Assembly (NCBI GenBank): GCA_030512295.1 | Contig: JAULSR010000002.1 | Span: 4,526,001 to 4,590,000, forward strand | Source of the DNA: Bombardia bombarda | Lineage: Eukaryota > Ascomycota > Sordariomycetes > Sordariales > Lasiosphaeriaceae | Direction: 5' to 3' | DNA length: 64,000 nucleotides | In this document: piece by piece, positions 57,801 through 64,000 of the stretch | Layout: each line of letters begins with the position of its first letter | Position numbering within the stretch: the stretch's first letter is position 1 | The notes under the pieces: model-generated | What the model saw: the letters and a program-made list of their open reading frames with translations, nothing else | The model's database searches: none | What the model was told of the DNA's origin: nothing | Program-made: the position numbers and the translations under genes

Positions 57801-59767
57801 GCAAGAGACATAAGTTGCAGTTCGGCGGCAATTCGAGCTACCTGTGAAGTGACCACTGAGAGAGTAGACCTATCTTGTCACGCCAATCCCAAGAACCCTA
57901 CCTTATCTTTCCGTGTCATCTGGCTCAACTGATTCGGTATGCGAAATCGCAATGCTACTATTCTGCATCTCATAGTTATCGAGATTAAACGGCCACACAG
58001 CATGGAACAGTTGTGTTCTGAGCTACGAGTTGAGTAATGATATTGAAAATGATGGTAATCACTTGGACCGTAGTATACAACCTTGTTTCCGGATTATCTA
58101 GCGTGTGTGTATATCGATATTTTCAGCACGGTAGAGTATGTTCGTAGGCGATGGCCATGTGTCAATGTCGCAATAAAGCGAACCAGGCCCACCACGGTAA
58201 ATGAGACATGATCAACAAGTGAGTGTAATGTCAGACATCTATTTCTGGAGACTGAATATGGACTCTGAATGGACTCTGACGTCACACTAGAGCGTTGGGA
58301 TGGAACCTAACTGCCAGGGACTATGAACCTCGATGGTGTGTTAGTGGACCCATGAATAAAACTCTTGGCGAACATTTGGGCTAGCTCTCTACTTTATTCG
58401 TACGTTAACACAAACAGACCAGACCGCAGCCAATACTCTTCGTCTTCTTCCCGAGACGAATTGCTTATCTGAGCTTTGTCAGCCCAGTCTAGGCTTGGCA
58501 ACTTCTTTCACAAAAAAAAATAGAAACTCCCATCTTGTGCCACGCCAAGGACCCAAGACATGGGGCGTGGATACTGGCTGGAATACCAAGACGGATGGTA
58601 CCGCGCTCACGTGCCCTGGGGACATGGTTCGCTCGCTTTGCATCCACATTCTGCGTTCTGCAATCGAGCGACATGTCCAACATGTCTATCTTAGGTACTG
58701 GTGCCCTACTGGACCAGACCGCTGTGGCCTGATTACCAACCCTGGCTGCTTTGATGAGCGGAGCGCTGGGTAGGTAGGTAGGTAGGTAGGTACCTAAGGT
58801 ACTTCCCATACAACCTGGACCAAGGGCCACTGCAGACGCCCTTGCTGAAAAGGTTGATGGTCGTTCTGGTTGCGCCTGCTGTCTGTTGAATCGGAAGGTA
58901 CCCCGGCTGTTGGATCCCTTCGTTGTTTTAAAGTTTGGATCTAATGGAAGGCGTTGGTTTAGTGAACTTGGCCGCGGCAGGTACCTGGCCACTAACACGT
59001 CGTTCGATGGAGCCACCTCCACTTATGAAATTGCATGGGTCATCATGGCAACCTACCTCCATAGGTCGCGACTTCCCCGTTCATCGCTGCTGTCAAAAAG
59101 CTGCAGGGGCCTTCGGGCCTTAGGGGGCTCCCGTTGTGCTTCTTGGCGACGAGGAAGGAAGGAGCTGTCGCCATCCTGCCTTCCAGGCCGAGCAGGCCTG
59201 CATATCTGCCCGTACCTCCCTACCTACCTATCATAGATGATCCCCCCAAATCTCCCCCCGATTTCCCATCTCCTCCCCTCCCATCCCCATCCCGTCCCCA
59301 TCCCACCATCACCCCAAGGCTCGCCCAGGTCGTGACTGCCATCTGGCGTCCAAGAACTCCCCTCAGTGCCCAGTGCCCAGCCGCCAAAGTCTTGGCCATT
59401 CCACTCAATTCCAGGACGTTGATCGAACCCCGTTTCCCTTCCAGTCACAACTCCGAGTCTAGAACAGGGTATGCCGCGCCACTCCCGCAAATACCTGGTC
59501 TCTAAGCCCGGTTTGTCTCATACCTATTCGTACACTGCCTACAGTGCCCAGGGTGCGCAGTAAGATCGACCCGCTGCAGTGTGTGCCTATTGCAGCGCGC
59601 ACACGACGGGCCGTTGCCGCACGCGTAAATCGCCAATCCAACCCATCTAACCCACTCGTCGCCTTCACTTCTCCTTCGAGCTCCCAACCGCGTCTCAAAG
59701 CCGCCCGCCTCGTTCATCTTACAGCTGTTGTCGTTTACCCGTTACCAGTTGGCCGTTCATATTATCA
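54812..59767. other. Gene-poor stretch (5 kb)
   Basis: The largest empty region of the window. Open frames are all short, mixed-strand and without recognisable domains. There is no transposase or reverse-transcriptase signature and no long terminal repeats were seen. A GGTA tetranucleotide run at about 58770-58792, followed by CCTAAGGTAC, resembles a similar motif at 45410-45450. C-rich pyrimidine tracts lie at about 59240-59310, in the long upstream region of the Zn2Cys6 gene. Confidence 0.5.
58769..58803. repeat. GGTA tetranucleotide repeat
   Basis: About six GGTA/GTAG units, followed by CCTAAGGTAC, form a partly palindromic tract. A related tract with interruptions lies at about 45410-45450. 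Confidence 0.8.
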
Positions 59768-62251
59768 ATGTCGATGTCGCCGTCTGATTCAAAAACGGGG
59801 CGGGTTCGAGACTCAGCTTCCAGTTATTCTCCCCGGACGACACTCACCTTCAGCCATCTCAGTGCCGCCAGCTTCGAATCACATCTCAAGTCCGGCCGAA
59901 AACGTCCCAGAGTCCGAGAAGCTGTATCGTGCTGGCAATGCCGCTCGCGCAAGATCCGCTGCGATCGCGAGTCCCCCTGCAAGCCGTGCCAAGACCGCGG
60001 TGTCGCCCAGGATTGCGCTTACAGCAACAGTGGCAACGCCAACAGCACCAACAGCGCCAATATCTCCAAGGGCCAAAACCCCCCGGCACGCTCCGCGCCC
60101 TCCTCGCCTTCACTGCCGTCGCCGTCGCGCTCTCGATCGTCGCAGGCATCTCAAAGAACCCCTCAAACACACACAGCTGCTACACCAAGTCTCCCAATCG
60201 TGTCGACACCGCCAGATAGCTCCTCGTCCCGGGGAGACACCCCTGAGCCAACACCCAACAGCATCCTGGTTGAAAATGGAATCCATGAACGAGCATACCC
60301 GCCCTGCGATACTGCATTTCCGGCTTCTACGTCCAAAACGCGCATGATCGGTCTAAGCCATTGGATGGCCCCTTGCAATGCCATGCCTGTGGTCAAGGCC
60401 ATGCTTAACCGGTCAACCGAGTTCCAGCCAGCCCGGAAAGCCTTCGTGGAGCTAAAAAGTCTCATTCAGATGCACAATGCTATTCCACCTCTGGGCTTTG
60501 CTGGGCCAGCGGGAAACAGTAATCTGCTCAGCTTGCTACCAGACCGCCAAACAACAGACGTATGGGCTGCTCAATTTCTTCGGACCTATGGCCGCGTCTA
60601 CTGCATCATCGACTACGTCGCTCTCGTCTCAGATCTGGATCAAATATATAATGGATCCCTGGACAATTCTGTCTGCGTTGCCAAGATTCTTCTTGTCATA
60701 GCAATCGCGATGCAGAGTGTCGAGCCGGAGCGACTCAGTGGACGCAAGCTTGCACGCCATGTTGAGGACTGCATTCATCAATCATCACGTTTTCAGGATC
60801 CCAGCATCGAAGTTGTTCAAGTCCTCCTTTTGTTGATCATCATGAAAACCATCTCGGCATCGGATACCGACAACATGTACGATCTTCTGGCCATTCAGGG
60901 GCTGGCAACCCAAATCACCTCAAGCATGGGCTTACATCGAGACCCCGCTCTGTTTTCCCATGTTTCTCCCTATCATGCCGAGGTGCGAAAGCGTCTGTGG
61001 GGATGCTTTCTCCGACTTAATCTGGAATACTGCGTACGAAGTGGCACTCAATTTGGCCTACGCCTTGACGAAAGCGATTGCCCTTTACCTACAGCAGCCA
61101 GTCTAGGAACGCTAAACACTTCGACGTTTACTGCTGCGGCAGTGGTTGATTTTGAGTCTGCGCAGCAGTCCGAATCTGACATGATTTTTAACATTGCGGC
61201 CACGAGACTGGCCAAGATTATTGCGCCCTTGCAGCAGGCCCTTCACTCGGCAAGCCCCCGTGACCTGGCTGTTATGCTACCACAACTTCGCACTTCTTTG
61301 GACACTCTTCTGTCTGACCTGCCTTCGGTCTTGAGACCTGGCACGCAAACACCAGATCCCATCGAAGAACTGCAACAGTCCCTTGTTTCGATACCCATGC
61401 ATAGCTTCTTGTCAATCGTGACGCTGGGCATTGTTGTTGGAAGTCCTGATGACAACTCTAAAAGAGTGCATTTAACCGAGATTTGGGATTACGGCAGCTC
61501 GATTCTGCACCAGTTTCAAAGCCTTTGCCAATCGTCACACGATGTTAGCCATATTGCGTTCCACTTGTTTTGGACTGACATAGGCAGAGCTGTGCTCAGT
61601 ACCTGCTCGGTCGTGGGCCAATTACCCCGGCCGGGACTCAGCCGCATAATGTCACCACGTCCTCAGCATACAGCATGTCTCTTCCAACAATTGTTGGTGA
61701 AGTCTTTGACATTTTTGTCAATTCTTTGGCAAGGCCTCTTTCATCTTGGACCCGTCGCCGCGAAGATGAACCTTCTGTTGGCAGTCAGTTTAAGTGTCAC
61801 GTCAAACCTCTATTCAGATAATTACAACATGGACAATCCACACGCCCAGCAGAAGCTCATCGATGAGGGCGTGGCAGCGGCTGAGCGTGTGATTGCCGAG
61901 ATGAAGTTGACCATGAAGGAACACCACCAAAGCCCGTTCGCCAATACTTTCAACTCCGCGCACTACCCATCACACTCCGATTCGGATCCAGGACACATGT
62001 CTACGTGGCATGCTTCTGGCACGACCCCCAACATAGGATCTTCGGTAATGTCTTCCGAGGCGGTAGCACCACCTATCTTTGCGCAAACTCCGCCCTTCCT
62101 CGCCCAAGACCTCTTTTTCGCCGAGTTTACTGATCCTGCTTTTGCGTCAATGCTATCCAATCTCGGGTTTCCCGGCGTAAACGGGACTGCGGAAGAATGC
62201 CCGTCTGCCCCATACGAAGGTACAGCTACAGAAGAGTCCCTGTGGGAGTGA
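59768..62251 (+). CDS. Zn2Cys6 transcription factor with fungal-specific TF domain
   Basis: Binuclear zinc cluster transcription factor, nuclear. Single exon, 827 aa from the ATG at 59768. The DNA-binding domain is SCWQCRSRKIRCDRESPCKPCQDRG and following, about residues 54-84, with six Cys in the C-x2-C-x6-C-x5-C-x2-C-x7-C spacing, preceded by a basic GRKRPRVRE. A Ser/Pro/Asn-rich linker follows (about 90-170). The middle-homology region (fungal_trans) runs from about 250 to 560, starting TTDVWAAQFLRTYGRVYCI. The C-terminus is Ser/Thr- and acidic-rich, a likely activation region. The closest coding neighbours are the peroxidase fragment downstream and Fig1 7 kb upstream, so targets are unknown. 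Confidence 0.93.
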   Translation: MSMSPSDSKTGRVRDSASSYSPRTTLTFSHLSAASFESHLKSGRKRPRVREAVSCWQCRSRKIRCDRESPCKPCQDRGVAQDCAYSNSGNANSTNSANISKGQNPPARSAPSSPSLPSPSRSRSSQASQRTPQTHTAATPSLPIVSTPPDSSSSRGDTPEPTPNSILVENGIHERAYPPCDTAFPASTSKTRMIGLSHWMAPCNAMPVVKAMLNRSTEFQPARKAFVELKSLIQMHNAIPPLGFAGPAGNSNLLSLLPDRQTTDVWAAQFLRTYGRVYCIIDYVALVSDLDQIYNGSLDNSVCVAKILLVIAIAMQSVEPERLSGRKLARHVEDCIHQSSRFQDPSIEVVQVLLLLIIMKTISASDTDNMYDLLAIQGLATQITSSMGLHRDPALFSHVSPYHAEVRKRLWGCFLRLNLEYCVRSGTQFGLRLDESDCPLPTAASLGTLNTSTFTAAAVVDFESAQQSESDMIFNIAATRLAKIIAPLQQALHSASPRDLAVMLPQLRTSLDTLLSDLPSVLRPGTQTPDPIEELQQSLVSIPMHSFLSIVTLGIVVGSPDDNSKRVHLTEIWDYGSSILHQFQSLCQSSHDVSHIAFHLFWTDIGRAVLSTCSVVGQLPRPGLSRIMSPRPQHTACLFQQLLVKSLTFLSILWQGLFHLGPVAAKMNLLLAVSLSVTSNLYSDNYNMDNPHAQQKLIDEGVAAAERVIAEMKLTMKEHHQSPFANTFNSAHYPSHSDSDPGHMSTWHASGTTPNIGSSVMSSEAVAPPIFAQTPPFLAQDLFFAEFTDPAFASMLSNLGFPGVNGTAEECPSAPYEGTATEESLWE

Positions 62252-63400
62252 CGTTGGATTAGACTAATATTTCCGTATCGACGTCTTTGATTACTTATCA
62301 TTCCCACCACGAGCCTTCTCTTCCGAGGTCACGGGAATAACAGTCTCTTCACCCCGCCACTACATCGTGAAAGCAACCTCCCATAGACATCTTGAATACC
62401 ACGAAGTCCCGGTCACGAGACAACTGGAAAGGCATTTAATTATGGTGTCCAATGTTCTCAGTTGGATTCTTCATCGAGTTTGATGTCTTAGGAATCACTA
62501 TTGTTGATGAGGGCCCCACGGGAAGTCGTGTTCGCGAATAAGCGACCGGCTTAGACAATACAAAGTGGTTGGCCGCGCACTGCTTTTCATGGAGCGGCGA
62601 GAGGATTATCTGGACTAGTAATCCTAAAGCTTGCCGCGGCAAGGTCGAAGGTGGTCAGCCGATGATCTGAGGATTACGTGGGGGTTATACGCTTGGTGGA
62701 GATAAAGCACATGCTCGGTCGAACCATCGTTTTTTTTTCCGTTAGGAGGATCTTCCAGGATGTATTTGCAGTAGACGTCACCATTCTCCTACAAGATATA
62801 TCAGCTGATCTGCTTCATTCGCTCTCGCGTACCGAACTCGCCCTAGGAAAGGAGACGGGAATAAAGCTCACTCATGTCATCAAACACTAACAGGAACGTT
62901 CCCATCACAGTACTGGGTCAAGGAAGCCGGCATTCTGCCTGATAATGGGTTATAGAGCAAGCGCAGGCGACTGATACTGAATCGATCTGGGTTAACAACA
63001 CCAGAGATAATCTCCCCATTGTCTGTCGATCTATCAAGGCCACTTCCTGGTGTTGGGGGAGTTTCCGGTCTCAAGATCTTTGTTTGGCCTATTTCTCGGT
63101 TCCGGCTAGTCATTGAGCTGGGCCGGCATAGGTCCCTCTTTCTTCATCTAGTGGCTTTAGCGCTTTAGTGTACGAGTAAAGGACCGGGAACAGAGAGTGA
63201 TATGGCATGCATGGTGGCGATGCTAACGACGACGTTGATGTATGGAATGAAAGCGGCGTTGATTAGAGCCATGTCCCAGATCGAATCTCATGTCCTCTAC
63301 TTTGAGCGATTTACCACCACGTACAACTACACCACGTACAACTATCCCATTTACAACTATCCTACCTCTAATTATTATATCTATAACTATTCCATTTAAT
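62252..63400. other. Intergenic, convergent 3' ends
   Basis: The Zn2Cys6 gene (+) and the peroxidase (-) converge. No gene recognised. Near the right end (about 63318-63395) there is a degenerate tandem repeat of the form TACAACTAT(C)CC. Confidence 0.5.
63318..63395. repeat. Degenerate TACAACTA-type tandem repeat
   Basis: Imperfect short units built on TACAACTAYMCC, decaying to the right into TATAACTATTCC. It lies just downstream of the peroxidase stop codon, in its probable 3' UTR. Confidence 0.7.
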
Positions 63401-63988
63401 TCAAGTTGCCGCCTTAATCTTCTCCACTAGGGCCAAAATATCCGAAATGGTCAGCGGCGTCTCAGATCGCTTGAATCCCTCTTCGAACGGAAGTCGCTCA
63501 TGCTCTGTGGTGGCCGAAACATTGTGGTCAGCATACGCCACTTCAATTGTATATTTATCTCTCAAATCTCCCTCCTCAAGTCTGGACATCACCGAGGTGC
63601 ACCAAAACCGATAGCAGAAAAGAGTCGAAGTCAAAAGCCAACCGGGTACTCACCAAACATGCTCCGCACCCACTCAGTCCTGGCATTCCCATCAATACCC
63701 TGGCTAAAGACACGCAGGTAGAGCGCCGTCTCGATGAAGCTGAAGCGGTTGCCATCGGTCGTCAGGTCGAAGTCGGGGTTTGCCTTGGGCGCCGTGGCGA
63801 GGCGGTCCTTGCGTGCCTGGGCGGCCGTCTCGACCGAGATGGTGTCCAAGTCTCTGAAGTGCGCGGCCACGGCAGCCCATGTCTCGGGGGCAAAGCTGTG
63901 GTTGTCGCCAGAGTAGGCGTCGTTGCGGCTTAGGCTGCCATCGTGCTCGATTACTGCGTTCATCAAGTTATGGTTTCGATATCTTGGA
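63401..63988 (-). CDS. Heme-thiolate peroxidase (chloroperoxidase/UPO family), 3' part
   Basis: C-terminal part of a heme-haloperoxidase-fold enzyme (chloroperoxidase or unspecific peroxygenase), which uses hydrogen peroxide to halogenate or oxygenate organic substrates. Visible exons (minus) are about 63988-63654 and 63504-63401; the 5' part, including the Pro-Cys-Pro heme ligand and any signal peptide, lies beyond the right edge. A likely 3' splice acceptor (CCCAG) precedes 63988. Family landmarks are VIEHDGSLSRNDAYSGDN, carrying the distal acid-base Glu-His-Asp, then FSFIETALYLRVFS, and, across the intron, MFEHERLPFEEGFKR. It ends KIKAAT. Whether it is secreted cannot be judged from this part. 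Confidence 0.9.
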
Positions 63989-64000
63989 CTGGGTGAAGTA

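Overview
The window reads as nuclear DNA of a filamentous ascomycete, most likely a Sordariomycete. The genes carry many short introns (about 50-180 bp) with GTAAGT-like donors and CTNAC-like branch sites. The protein families are typical of Pezizomycotina: a PTH11-like receptor, CYP65-type P450, secreted GH5 and GH7 cellulases, a Fig1 protein, a Zn2Cys6 regulator and a heme-thiolate peroxidase. There is no operon organisation, and many intergenic gaps are 1-5 kb. The species cannot be fixed from sequence alone. All gene models here were spliced by eye: reading-frame phase closes across every junction listed, but no transcript data were used.

Layout: 1.4-2.7 kb holds a PTH11-like receptor (+). 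From 6.4 to 20.7 kb lies a candidate terpenoid biosynthetic cluster: a class I sesquiterpene synthase (+), a CYP65-like P450 (+), an aldo-keto reductase (-), an atypical bZIP regulator (-), a secreted or membrane-anchored protein of unknown function (+) and a short-chain dehydrogenase (+). A GH5 endoglucanase (-) follows at 22.1-23.3 kb. A housekeeping block follows from 24.4 to 32.1 kb: PGS1 phosphatidylglycerophosphate synthase (-), divergent from the complex I subunit NDUFA12 (+), then the proton-translocating NAD(P) transhydrogenase (-). All three are mitochondrial inner-membrane genes.

From 34 to 39 kb there are two NmrA-like NAD(P)-binding proteins (+) and an unrecognised disordered protein (-). 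From 40.6 to 52.5 kb there is a CBM-less GH7 cellulase (-), a second P450 (+), a secreted SGNH esterase (+) and a sugar transporter (-), the last two convergent. From 53 to 64 kb there is a Fig1-type membrane protein (-), a 5 kb gene-poor stretch, a Zn2Cys6 transcription factor (+) and the 3' part of a chloroperoxidase/UPO-like peroxidase (-) that runs off the right edge.

How the genes may work together (inference): the terpene synthase would make a cyclic hydrocarbon. The P450, aldo-keto reductase and SDR would oxidise and reduce it, and the adjacent bZIP protein could regulate them. The most unusual points are a bZIP intron made mostly of a 12-bp minisatellite that stays in frame and could add a (FSLV)6 hydrophobic leader, a 7-nt microexon in NDUFA12, a GC-AG intron in the Fig1 gene, and the conserved-looking unknown protein inside the terpenoid cluster.
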